Positions 7,394 to 15,644 of a stretch of 26,088 nucleotides of DNA are shown piece after piece; position 1 is the first letter of the stretch, and each line of letters starts with the position of its first letter. Origin of the DNA: CAZFAP01 sp964516325 (GTDB taxonomy: Bacteria; Auribacterota; JABMQX01); contig CAZFAP010000057.1 in NCBI GenBank assembly GCA_964516325.1, positions 1 to 26,088 on the forward strand, given 5' to 3'. The notes under the pieces were generated by a model. It saw nothing but the letters and a program-made list of their open reading frames with translations. It was not told the origin of the DNA and did no database searches. A program made the translations under genes and the position numbers.

Positions 7394-9547
7394 ATGAGGA
7401 TTATTTTTCCGGGGTCATTGCTTCTCGCACTTCTCCTGAATATGCCGGCGCGCGGCGAAGCCGAGGCGCCAACTTCGGGGCTGAGAGTCGCGACGCAAAT
7501 ATACGGCTGGAACGTCGAATGGTCGCGGCAGGGGAAAAATCCCGACGAGCAATTGCCGCAGACACTCGCCGAGGCAAGGAAAGCGGGCTTTGGCGCGGTC
7601 GAGGGCTGGCTGAACGATTTCTCGACGGAGGAGAAGGCGATGCGTTTTCGGGAGCTCCTCTGGCAGAACGGGCTGGTCTTGTTATCGGTGTATCACGGCG
7701 GAAATCTTCACGAGCGGGAGGCGGCGGAGCGGACTATCGCCACGGTTTTGGAATGGGGGGGTCGAGCGAAGGATTTCCCGGGTCTCATCATCGTCTTCAA
7801 CTGCGCCGAAGATGAGAACAAATCCGACGACGCATTGCGGCTTCAAGGGGAGAACGTCAATCGTCTCGCCCGGGAGCTGCAAAATCGTGGAATGCGTCTG
7901 GTTCTCCACAATCACGTCCCCGAAATGGCCCATGACGCTCGTGAATTCCGCGGGATGCTTGGCATGACGGACGTCAAACTCGTCGGGTTCTGCCTCGACC
8001 TGCATTGGGTCAAGAAGGCCGGACAGGACCCATTCGGGATGATTCGCCTCGCTACCGGGCGCATCCAGAGCGTCCATCTTCGCAACGGGAACGGGGGCGT
8101 CTGGACGGAATGGCTCGGCGAGGGCAATGACGTTGACTACAAGAAAGCTGCCGAGGCGCTCAAGCAGGCGGGGTTCAAGGGCCTCTTGGTTCTGGAGCTC
8201 GCCTATGAGGAAAAGACGCCGCGGACCAAATCTCTCGTCGAAAACGAAACGCGGAGCCGCCAGTACATCGAGGAAATCTTCTTCGGAAAACCGGTCGCTC
8301 CGCGCGACTCCTTGGGCGGTTGGACGAAACTCCGTCATGCGCCCACAGGCTTCTTCTTCCCGGAGGAGATTTCGGGCCGCTGGTGGCTCATTGACCCACT
8401 TGGCAGTGCCTTCATTTCGAAAGGAATAAACGCAGCAAGATTCCGAGGCGACATGGCGCCCGCGTTGGGATATTCTCCCTACCAGCGTGTCGTTGAGAAA
8501 AAGTACGGCACGCCCGAGAAATGGGCGGAGGAAGCAATTGCAAGACTGCGGAAATGGGGTTTCAACACGCTTGGCTCATGGTGCGGTTCGGAGACTTTTG
8601 GGAAGGGGATGCCGTACACGCTGAACCTCAATCTGGGCGCCTCGGCTGGAGCAGATTGGCTGAAAGGCTCATTCCCGGATGTGTTCTCGCCCGAGTTCCA
8701 AGGTAAGCTTGAGGAGCGAGCCAGAACCGTTTGCTCTCCAAGAGCTTCCGACCCATTCCTCATCGGATACTTCACAGACAATGAGCTGCGATGGGGGGCT
8801 GACTGGCGCTCGCGAAAAAGTCTTGTGGAAGACTTTCTCGCTTTCCCTGCGGATGCGCCGGGGAAGGTTGCGCTCGTTGACTTTCTGGTGCAGAAGTACG
8901 GAAGCGCGGAAAAGGCATCGGAGGCTTGGGGCGTGTCGGCAATGGACCGTGAGTCGCTGCTGAAACTCAATGCTGTCTCCACGAAAACGCCGGCGTTTAA
9001 CGCGGACGAGAAGGAGTTTCTGAAGGTCATTGCGGAGAAATACTCCTCCGTCTGCAATCGCGCTATCCGCCTCGCGGACCCGAATCACCTCAATCTCGGC
9101 TGCCGGTTTGCGGGCTACGCGCAGGAAGAAATCTTAGAGGCGTGCGCGGCTTATGTAGATGTCGTTTCCTTCAACAATTACGGCTCTCTTCCGCCGACGG
9201 AGAAGCTGAATCAGATATACAGCCTCACTCGTCGTCCGATTATGCTTACGGAATTCTCGTTCAAGGCTATGGATTCGGGACTGCCGAATACGAAGGGGGC
9301 GGGTCGCGCGGTTCCGACTCAAAAAGACAGAGCCGATGGCTTTCAGCGTTACGTCGAGGCTCTTGAGGATATTCCAGCGGCAGTGGGGTATCATTGGTTC
9401 GAGTACACGGATGAGCCAGCGTCCGGGCGTTTCGACGGGGAGAATTCCAACTATGGGCTTGTTGACATCAACGACAATCCGTGGCAGGTTCTCGTCGAGA
9501 GAATGACTGCCGTCAATGAGACTATCGAACTCAGACACTCACGGTAA
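7394..9547 (+). CDS. Secreted fusion: xylose-isomerase-like TIM barrel plus glycoside-hydrolase-like (agarase-type) barrel
   Basis: A 717-residue protein with a Sec signal (hydrophobic 3-17, cleavage near ARGEA). Residues about 28-295 form a sugar-isomerase/epimerase (AP-endonuclease-2 superfamily) barrel. It has HNH at 172-174, LDLHW at 201-205, VHLRN at 227-231 and LELAYEE at 267-273, where D202, H228 and E268 are plausible metal ligands. From about 325 a second barrel begins with GRWWLIDPLG (328-337), a pattern known from GH50-like beta-agarases. It continues with TDNELRW (461-467), where E464 is a likely acid/base, and LTEF (618-621), where E620 is a likely nucleophile. The ATG at 7394 has GGAGG eight bases upstream; a GTG at 7379 lies before that site. 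An isomerase-type barrel joined to a hydrolase in one secreted chain is unusual. The substrate is unknown. Confidence 0.8.
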   Translation: MRIIFPGSLLLALLLNMPARGEAEAPTSGLRVATQIYGWNVEWSRQGKNPDEQLPQTLAEARKAGFGAVEGWLNDFSTEEKAMRFRELLWQNGLVLLSVYHGGNLHEREAAERTIATVLEWGGRAKDFPGLIIVFNCAEDENKSDDALRLQGENVNRLARELQNRGMRLVLHNHVPEMAHDAREFRGMLGMTDVKLVGFCLDLHWVKKAGQDPFGMIRLATGRIQSVHLRNGNGGVWTEWLGEGNDVDYKKAAEALKQAGFKGLLVLELAYEEKTPRTKSLVENETRSRQYIEEIFFGKPVAPRDSLGGWTKLRHAPTGFFFPEEISGRWWLIDPLGSAFISKGINAARFRGDMAPALGYSPYQRVVEKKYGTPEKWAEEAIARLRKWGFNTLGSWCGSETFGKGMPYTLNLNLGASAGADWLKGSFPDVFSPEFQGKLEERARTVCSPRASDPFLIGYFTDNELRWGADWRSRKSLVEDFLAFPADAPGKVALVDFLVQKYGSAEKASEAWGVSAMDRESLLKLNAVSTKTPAFNADEKEFLKVIAEKYSSVCNRAIRLADPNHLNLGCRFAGYAQEEILEACAAYVDVVSFNNYGSLPPTEKLNQIYSLTRRPIMLTEFSFKAMDSGLPNTKGAGRAVPTQKDRADGFQRYVEALEDIPAAVGYHWFEYTDEPASGRFDGENSNYGLVDINDNPWQVLVERMTAVNETIELRHSR

Positions 9548-9626
9548 GAAAAGATGAGTCGCCATTGAGTGTGACGAAACCGGTGATTGGCGGATAGAGA
9601 TTGCCGGGCCAACAGGAGGATCGAAG

Positions 9627-12353
9627 ATGCTGGGTAAAATTGTTCTTGGTCTGTTTGTGTTTGCATGCGCAGCGCAGGCCGCTACCGTCAAGGCGCGTCC
9701 GTACCCTCGTCGTGAGCTTTTCGCCGGGCCCGAGGTTCGCACGTTCTCCGGCCCGTCGCTCTCGCAAATTGGGTTTCCGCTCGGCGGAATTGGCACGGGC
9801 ACGATTTCACTCGGAGGTCGTGGCGACCTGCGGGATTGGGAAATCTTCAATCGTCCGGGCAAAGGGAAGGACCTTCCCTTTACGTTCTTTGCGATATGGG
9901 CGAAAAGGCAGGGAGAGAATCCAGTGGCGCGAATTCTCGAGCGGGAGCTCCTCCCGCCATACCTCGACGGGTTTGGGACGCCCCAGAACCAGCTCACCGG
10001 GGTCAGTCGGTTCGTGGAAGCGCGCTTCCGCGGCGAATATCCCTTCGCATGGATTGAATTCGAGGACGATTCGCTTCCCGTGGAAGTCAGTCTCCGTGCC
10101 TGGAATCCCTTCATTCCTCTGAACGTTCCTGACAGCTCGATCCCCGTGGCAATCATCGAATGGACCATCCGAAACCCGACCAGCAAGCCAGTGGACGTCT
10201 CCGTGGCAGCAACGATATTCAATCCCGTCGGCACCGACGGCAGAGACTTCGGCGGCATCCTCGGAATGAACGTCAACGAATACGTCGAGGGCAATGATTT
10301 CCGCGGGCTCCGCCTTTCCTCGAACAAGGTCAAGCCAGAGGACGTTCGTTTCGGAACGATGGCGCTCGTCACCCCATGGAAGGAACTCGACGTGCAGACC
10401 CGCTGGTATCGAGGCGGTTGGTGGGACAACGCCCACCTGTTCTGGGACGATTTCTCCGACGATGGGCGGGTTAAGCCCGTACCTGATGCGGAGCCTTCGC
10501 CGGATAGGCGAAGCGATGTTGGCGACCTCGTCCTGCGCGCCAGGGTCGCTCCCAAAGCTTCGGTTACTTTCCCGTTTCTGCTTACGTGGCACTTCCCACG
10601 ACGGGAGAATTACTGGAACAGTGAACAACAGGTCCGCGGAAAGGTCATGGAGAACTACGTCGCCAAGCAGTTCAAGGACGCCTGGGATGTCGCTTCCTAC
10701 ACTGTTGAAAATCTCGAACGGCTCGAAGAGCAAACGCTCCTGTGGCATGGCGCCTTGTTCGACAGCACGCTCCCCGGCTACGTGCTCGATGCACTGTCGA
10801 GCCAAGCTTCGATCGTTCGGACAAACACCTGCATGCTCCTCGCGGACGGCTCCTTTTTCGGATTTGAAGGCACGGGAGACGATTCCGGCTGCTGCCCGAT
10901 GAACTGCACGCACGTCTGGGATTATGCGCAGGCAGTCGCGCATCTTTTCCCATCGCTGGAGCGCAGCGCACGCGAAACCGATTTCAACCACAACACGCGG
11001 CCCGACGGGAGCATGGCGTTTCGGTCGCTCATTCCGCTCGGCGATTATCTGTGGGGATTCAAACCTGCTGCGGACGGACAGATGGGGTGCGTCGTGCGCG
11101 CCTATCGTGAATGGAAGGTCTCCGGCGACACCGAGTGGCTTCGCTCAATCTGGCCCGGGGTCAAGCGGGCTCTGGAATTCGCCTGGACAAAAGAGCTGGG
11201 CTGGGACCCGAACAAGGATGGCGTCATGGAGGGCGAGCAGCACAACACGTACGACATTGAGTTCTACGGCCCGAATACGATGATGGGCGCACTGTATCTT
11301 GCGGCGCTCCGTGCCGCGGAGGAAATGGCCCGCGCTCTCGGCGAGGAGGAAAAGGCGAAGGAATACCGTGCCGTCTTCGAGAGCGGACGTAAGAAAATGG
11401 ACGAGGAGCTCTGGAGCGGCGAATGGTACATTCAAAAAGTGGAGGTTCTGCCCGGAATCACGGTTCCCGAGCACCTCAGGTCGCCCGAGTCTATTACGAC
11501 CGAGGGCAAACAAGCTCCCGTCGGCACCGAGCCAGCGCCGAGTCAGGGCAGTGTCGTCCCAAAATATCAATACGGGGAAGGATGCCTTTCCGACCAGCTC
11601 CTCGGGCAGTGGGCGTCTCACGTGGTCGGCCTCGGCTACCTGTTTGACCCAGAGCGCACGAAGAGGGCGGTCCACTCGATTTTCGCCAGCAACTGGCGCA
11701 GGCCCATCGGAGAGCACGACAACGTTCAGAGAGTCTATGCTCTCAACGACGAAGCGGGGCTGCTGCTGTGCTCGTGGTCGAAGGGGAAGCGCCCGGCTCT
11801 TCCGTTCGTTTACAGCGACGAGGTTTGGACGGGGATTGAGTATCACGTCGCAGCTCATCTCATGTATGAGGGGTGGCTGGAGGAAGGGCTTTCGGTCGTC
11901 AAAGGCGTCCGAGACAGGTACGATGGTCTGCGGCGAAATCCGTGGAACGAGGTCGAGTGCGGACATCATTACGCGCGCGCCATGTCCTCCTGGTCCGTTC
12001 TGTTGGCGCTTTCGGGGTACGAATACGACGGCGTGAGGAAACACATCGGCTTCGCACCGCGGATTACTCCGGGCAGGTTCGGGTGCTTTTTCTCGACGGG
12101 AACGGCGTGGGGAACATTCAGCCAGGAACGGAGAGGCAACCGCCATGTCGCCGAGCTTCGGGTCTTATGGGGCGAACAGACACTGAACACGCTATCGCTC
12201 GGTTCCTATGGCAAGTTGCGGGGCCGTGTCACCGCCAAGCTCGACGGGAAGCCGTTGGACGTGACGGCAAAAGCTGCCGACGGCAAACTGGCGCTGACGT
12301 TCCCGTCGCCGGTTCAAGCCAAAGCAGGCGGCGCGCTGGAGGTCCTTTTCTGA
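9627..12353 (+). CDS. Secreted GH116 glycosidase (GBA2/DUF608-like)
   Basis: A 908-residue enzyme with a Sec signal (MLGKIVLGLFVF..., cleavage near AQAA). It has the two-part GH116 layout: an N-terminal beta-sandwich with GFPLGGIGTG at about 50-59, and a C-terminal (alpha/alpha)6 barrel from about 380. Barrel motifs are NCTHVWDY at 426-433, MEGEQHNTYD at 534-543 (holding the likely nucleophile Glu) and GCLSDQLLGQW with Asp656 as the likely acid/base. Family members are beta-glucosidases, beta-xylosidases, N-acetylglucosaminidases and the mammalian glucosylceramidase GBA2. The ATG follows AGGAGG by seven bases. The gap of 79 bp after the fusion hydrolase suggests one operon. The linkage cleaved is not readable from the sequence. 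Confidence 0.93.
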   Translation: MLGKIVLGLFVFACAAQAATVKARPYPRRELFAGPEVRTFSGPSLSQIGFPLGGIGTGTISLGGRGDLRDWEIFNRPGKGKDLPFTFFAIWAKRQGENPVARILERELLPPYLDGFGTPQNQLTGVSRFVEARFRGEYPFAWIEFEDDSLPVEVSLRAWNPFIPLNVPDSSIPVAIIEWTIRNPTSKPVDVSVAATIFNPVGTDGRDFGGILGMNVNEYVEGNDFRGLRLSSNKVKPEDVRFGTMALVTPWKELDVQTRWYRGGWWDNAHLFWDDFSDDGRVKPVPDAEPSPDRRSDVGDLVLRARVAPKASVTFPFLLTWHFPRRENYWNSEQQVRGKVMENYVAKQFKDAWDVASYTVENLERLEEQTLLWHGALFDSTLPGYVLDALSSQASIVRTNTCMLLADGSFFGFEGTGDDSGCCPMNCTHVWDYAQAVAHLFPSLERSARETDFNHNTRPDGSMAFRSLIPLGDYLWGFKPAADGQMGCVVRAYREWKVSGDTEWLRSIWPGVKRALEFAWTKELGWDPNKDGVMEGEQHNTYDIEFYGPNTMMGALYLAALRAAEEMARALGEEEKAKEYRAVFESGRKKMDEELWSGEWYIQKVEVLPGITVPEHLRSPESITTEGKQAPVGTEPAPSQGSVVPKYQYGEGCLSDQLLGQWASHVVGLGYLFDPERTKRAVHSIFASNWRRPIGEHDNVQRVYALNDEAGLLLCSWSKGKRPALPFVYSDEVWTGIEYHVAAHLMYEGWLEEGLSVVKGVRDRYDGLRRNPWNEVECGHHYARAMSSWSVLLALSGYEYDGVRKHIGFAPRITPGRFGCFFSTGTAWGTFSQERRGNRHVAELRVLWGEQTLNTLSLGSYGKLRGRVTAKLDGKPLDVTAKAADGKLALTFPSPVQAKAGGALEVLF

Positions 12354-12354
12354 G

Positions 12355-12402
12355 GCGTGTCGTCTTCGGAATTGTCGGGACGCACGACATAGTGCGACAC
12401 GC
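12355..12402. terminator. Inverted repeat between convergent genes (possible bidirectional terminator)
   Basis: GCGTGTCG at 12355-12362 pairs perfectly with CGACACGC at 12395-12402. A smaller hairpin (GTCG 12374-12377 with CGAC 12385-12388) lies inside. It starts two bases after the GH116 stop and lies 38 bases from the PIG-L stop. There is no U-run, so it is not a classical rho-independent terminator. Confidence 0.4.
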
Positions 12403-12440
12403 GAGACAGCGATGGGCTTCACGATCGTCCCTCGGAGGCA

Positions 12441-13121
12441 TCACCTCGGTGGAAAATCGTTGAGGCAGAAGTCGTCGGCGAGGCAGAATTGCTCGACGAA
12501 TCTGCATCCGGATTTTTTGATCAGCCGGGCTTCTTCCTCGTAATCCTTCGTCGAGCGTCCCCAGAGGAGATGCTGCGACACGTGCTTGGCACAGGCGAGA
12601 AGGCGCTTGTGTTCTGTCTCGCTGACGTCGTAAGAGACGCGGGGTCTTCCGGCCTCCACCGCGCCGTAGAAGAAGATATATGGCGTTCTCCATGCTGGAC
12701 CGAGTTCCGCCGCGACAGGCTCGCCCGCCTGCCAGCAGGCTTCGACGGATATGGCGTGCGCGGCGATGTGGTCTCGATGATGTTCCGCGGGTCCGTGCGT
12801 AAAGACCGCGTCGGGGCGGACCTTTCGGATGGCATGGACACAACGGAGAAGCGTTTCCTTGTTGTTGACCAATCCCATGTCAGGGATCTCGAGATGGATA
12901 TGGCTGTGCACGCCGAGGATTTTATCTGAAGCATGCGATTCCTTCCTTCTCGTGGCGACGATATTGTCCTTCCCCTCTGGGAGGGGATAGCCTTCGCACC
13001 CGTCGGTAAAAGTCAGCACAGTGACTTCCACTTTTTTCGTGGCGAACTTCGCGATTGTGCCCGCCATGGCAATTTCATCGTCGGGATGCGCCCCGATAAC
13101 CATTACTCTGCGATAGTTCAT
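12441..13121 (-). CDS. PIG-L/LmbE family N-deacetylase
   Basis: A 226-residue zinc hydrolase of the PIG-L/LmbE family, which removes N-acetyl groups from amino sugars (GlcNAc-PI, mycothiol precursor GlcNAc-Ins, chitooligosaccharides). AHPDDE is at 11-16 and HHRDH at 114-118, giving His12, Asp15 and His118 as the probable zinc ligands. The ATG at 13121 has GGAGG five bases upstream; a TTG at 13157 lies before it and was rejected. No signal peptide is visible, so it acts in the cytoplasm, unlike most neighbours. It is 101 bp downstream of the acylase gene on the same strand and may be co-transcribed. The substrate is unknown. Confidence 0.9.
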   Translation of the reverse strand: MNYRRVMVIGAHPDDEIAMAGTIAKFATKKVEVTVLTFTDGCEGYPLPEGKDNIVATRRKESHASDKILGVHSHIHLEIPDMGLVNNKETLLRCVHAIRKVRPDAVFTHGPAEHHRDHIAAHAISVEACWQAGEPVAAELGPAWRTPYIFFYGAVEAGRPRVSYDVSETEHKRLLACAKHVSQHLLWGRSTKDYEEEARLIKKSGCRFVEQFCLADDFCLNDFPPR

Positions 13122-13206
13122 GATGTCCTCCGGATCTCTGAAACGTAGGTTGTGCAAAGTCCAAGAAGTTTCACGTCAGGCATTGTTGTGCACCGGGTTT
13201 CTTGGC

Positions 13207-13220
13207 CCGCGGTCCCGCGG
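13207..13220 (-). terminator. GC hairpin after the acylase gene
   Basis: Two copies of CCCGCGG separated by one base (13206-13220) can fold into a 5-bp CCGCG/CGCGG stem with a 4-base loop, two bases after the acylase stop. No U-run follows. It could slow polymerase or protect the message end. Confidence 0.25.
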
Positions 13221-13222
13221 CG

Positions 13223-15316
13223 TTAAAATGATGGTACCACAAGGTCTTTCTGACTTTCGAGATTGGCTTTCAACACGTCAATATCATTGTAGTATGTCGG
13301 TTTTAGCTTTTTCCTCGAGAAAAGTTGCTCCGCTTGATCGAAATAGTGGGGCGAGTTCGGATCATCGCTCTGCCCAAAAGGAACCGCCGAATAGCTTTCA
13401 ACCTTGCCCGAGGCTCGGAGAAAAACTACGGTAGTGCAAGTCTGGCCCGATCTCGCAAAGAAGCGTCCTTTCTCATCCGGCCCGCTGTATCCGACGGCTC
13501 GGAGTGGGTCCATTCCGGAACCGGGGGGACCGCCGGAAGGGCACGGGGCTTCATGGTCGCCTCGGCGAATTCGCATGACATCGCCCCACGGCGCCTCGAT
13601 CTTCCCATACTTCTCTTTCATGTACGAGACCGCTTTGTCAAGAGCCCGCAGGAGGGCGCCCTGACCAAGCTCCGTGAGCGGGCGGCGCGAATGGATGTCG
13701 GAGTTGGGGACACCCAGGGTGCTCCCGCATGCCCTTCGCCAGTGGCAGAAGAGAGTGGCTCCCACTCGATCCACCTCTGCTCTGCCATCCCACGCCCGAA
13801 GGATTTCGACGGATTGGGGAAGCTCCGCGTTTTGTGGTTTGTACTTCCCGTTCTGGGATTGCCAGGCTTGGTCGAGAGCCCGGCGCCATTTATCCGATTC
13901 ATCAATATAGGTGTCCAGGGCGGTCTCTATCGCCTCCTCGACGGTAACCGAATCATCCGACGAGAGGAGCTCGACGGCGCGCCTGCCGCGCTGATTGGAG
14001 CCGCCGTAGGTTCCGCGCCAGATGTAGTCCGGATAACGGTCGCCGGTGAGGAAGCTGCCGGGCATCATGGTATCGGGGGAGATGTTGCAGTTCTGCATGA
14101 AGCCCTGGGGGGGATCGAGGATTTGGACGAGGTCGTTCATGCTGTGGATGCCAAGCCATTCCGTCTTGGAAGTGTACCCCGGAAGAGGACGGGTGTAATC
14201 ATAACCCGGTTGCCGGATCGGGACCATTCCCGTGCGGCAGTACCAGATGTTGCCGTGCACGTCCCCGTACATGACGTTCTGCGGCATCAACTGGTTCATG
14301 GCGAGCGCGGCTTTGAATTCGTCGAGCGTGGTCGCGGTGTTCTGCCGGTAGATTTGCTCGGCGAGTCCGATTTCCTCCTCGTAGGCCAGCTTCGCCGCGT
14401 ACGCCTTGTTTCCTTGGCGGACGACAATGGGACCGTGATGAGTCCTTTCGATTTTTCTGGCTACGGTCTTCTTCTCGTCCCCGCTCTTGACCTCAATCTC
14501 GACGGTGAAGACCTGGATATCCTTCCATCGCCCGTCGTATTTGTATTGAAGAGGGTTGTCGGGATGGATCTCTTCCTCGTAAACGTCCGCGGTATCGGGG
14601 CCGCCGGTCGTGCAGGCCCAGGAGCAGTAGTCGTTATGTCCCAGTCCGAATCCGGGTGTGCCGAGGACGACAAACCCATAACAATTGAACTTCCCGCCGT
14701 GGACGTGTCCCTCATACCACCGGAATTCGTCGAACCAACTGACGTGGGGGTCAATGCAGGTAATGACGCACCCTTCGGCAGAGCGAGCGCGAGAGATAGC
14801 CCATTCGTTGGAGGCGGAAGGAGGTGGAAGCGGTAACCGGCCGCCGAGGTCGCTGAGCGCTTGCCCGACGGGCCAGCCCCAGATGATGAAGCGTCCCAGC
14901 GCGATGGCTTCCCAGGGTTCCGGCTCGAACGCCCAGGGCGGGACTTTCTCCGGATGGTCCTTCATGTACTGCTTGATGCCTGCAACGAACGCTACGAGTA
15001 GCTTGCGAAAAGAAGGATTCGCGTCGCCATATCGCGCTTTCGCAATCTCGCCGTGCCGAAGGAGCCGCTGTCTGTAGTCCTCCTCGATGAATTTCTCGCC
15101 GAAGACGCTCGCCATTCTCCCCTCGGCGTGGAGGTAATTCTTGAGCAATTGTTCGAGTCTGTCGTCGGCTTGCGCATAGCCGAAGGCGAAGAAGGCGCCC
15201 ACTTCCGTGTCCGAATAGACATGCGGGACGCCCCATTTATCGCGATAGATTGTCGTCTTCGCAAACGCTGGCCCGCAAAAAGCAGTCAGGGCAAAAATGA
15301 AAAACAATCTTCGCAT
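13223..15316 (-). CDS. Secreted penicillin-acylase-family (Ntn) amidohydrolase
   Basis: A 697-residue precursor with a signal peptide (hydrophobic 4-18, cleavage near AFAK). The family (penicillin G acylase, acyl-homoserine-lactone acylases such as PvdQ) is made as one chain that cuts itself before a Ser, which then becomes the N-terminal nucleophile of the beta subunit. The chain starts with YRDKWGVPHVYSDT (24-37) and FGYAQADDRLEQ (45-56), both typical of the alpha subunit. SNEWA at 169-173 gives Ser169 as the likely nucleophile, preceded by Ala rather than the more usual Gly. The ATG at 15316 has AAGGAG about ten bases upstream; a GTG at 15340 precedes this site. Paired with PIG-L downstream. 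It removes an acyl chain from an amide in the periplasm; which one is not known. Confidence 0.9.
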   Translation of the reverse strand: MRRLFFIFALTAFCGPAFAKTTIYRDKWGVPHVYSDTEVGAFFAFGYAQADDRLEQLLKNYLHAEGRMASVFGEKFIEEDYRQRLLRHGEIAKARYGDANPSFRKLLVAFVAGIKQYMKDHPEKVPPWAFEPEPWEAIALGRFIIWGWPVGQALSDLGGRLPLPPPSASNEWAISRARSAEGCVITCIDPHVSWFDEFRWYEGHVHGGKFNCYGFVVLGTPGFGLGHNDYCSWACTTGGPDTADVYEEEIHPDNPLQYKYDGRWKDIQVFTVEIEVKSGDEKKTVARKIERTHHGPIVVRQGNKAYAAKLAYEEEIGLAEQIYRQNTATTLDEFKAALAMNQLMPQNVMYGDVHGNIWYCRTGMVPIRQPGYDYTRPLPGYTSKTEWLGIHSMNDLVQILDPPQGFMQNCNISPDTMMPGSFLTGDRYPDYIWRGTYGGSNQRGRRAVELLSSDDSVTVEEAIETALDTYIDESDKWRRALDQAWQSQNGKYKPQNAELPQSVEILRAWDGRAEVDRVGATLFCHWRRACGSTLGVPNSDIHSRRPLTELGQGALLRALDKAVSYMKEKYGKIEAPWGDVMRIRRGDHEAPCPSGGPPGSGMDPLRAVGYSGPDEKGRFFARSGQTCTTVVFLRASGKVESYSAVPFGQSDDPNSPHYFDQAEQLFSRKKLKPTYYNDIDVLKANLESQKDLVVPSF

Positions 15317-15427
15317 ATGACACCAGCTCCTTTCCGGCACGAAATTGCGCTCCTGTTGACGTGGCCTCGTTCATCGGCTGGGAGAACAGCGCGATTCAAA
15401 ATCGAAGCAGCCGCGTCTCTCGGCAAT

Positions 15428-15457
15428 CTTATAGCAAACCCCTCCACGACAAGGCAA
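15428..15457 (-). promoter_or_regulatory. Possible promoter for the acylase/PIG-L genes
   Basis: On the minus strand TTGCCT (15457-15452), an 18-base spacer, then TATAAG (15433-15428). This would give a leader of about 105 bases before the acylase ATG at 15316. Confidence 0.35.
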
Positions 15458-15546
15458 GGATTCCTCGGAGGGCCACGACAACGGCCCTCTTCAAAGGCGA
15501 CCAGCCGAAGCGGGGGAGCGTGGGACGCAAATCAGTGCACGATTTG

Positions 15547-15575
15547 TTGAAAAGGAGAATTGCCACTTGTAGAAT
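15547..15575 (+). promoter_or_regulatory. Sigma70-type promoter for the aldo/keto reductase
   Basis: TTGAAA at 15547-15552, a 17-base spacer, and TAGAAT at 15570-15575, each one or two bases from consensus. Transcription would start near 15582, about 63 bases before the ATG at 15645. Confidence 0.6.
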
Positions 15576-15644
15576 CAATGGGGCCAGAGCGGTTTGCCCT
15601 TGACCTATATATCCAGGGACTGCACTCGGAAAAGGAGAGAACGC

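Larger units (their letters stand above)
15317..15644. other. 328-bp divergent intergenic region
   Basis: Lies between the starts of the acylase (-) and the aldo/keto reductase (+). It contains one strong plus-strand and one moderate minus-strand promoter candidate, listed separately. No protein gene or clear RNA gene is seen. Confidence 0.6.

Noticed and set aside
13325..14836. 503-codon open frame on the plus strand
   Set aside because: It is wholly opposite the acylase gene, whose motifs and signal peptide are clear; the plus-strand product resembles no protein.
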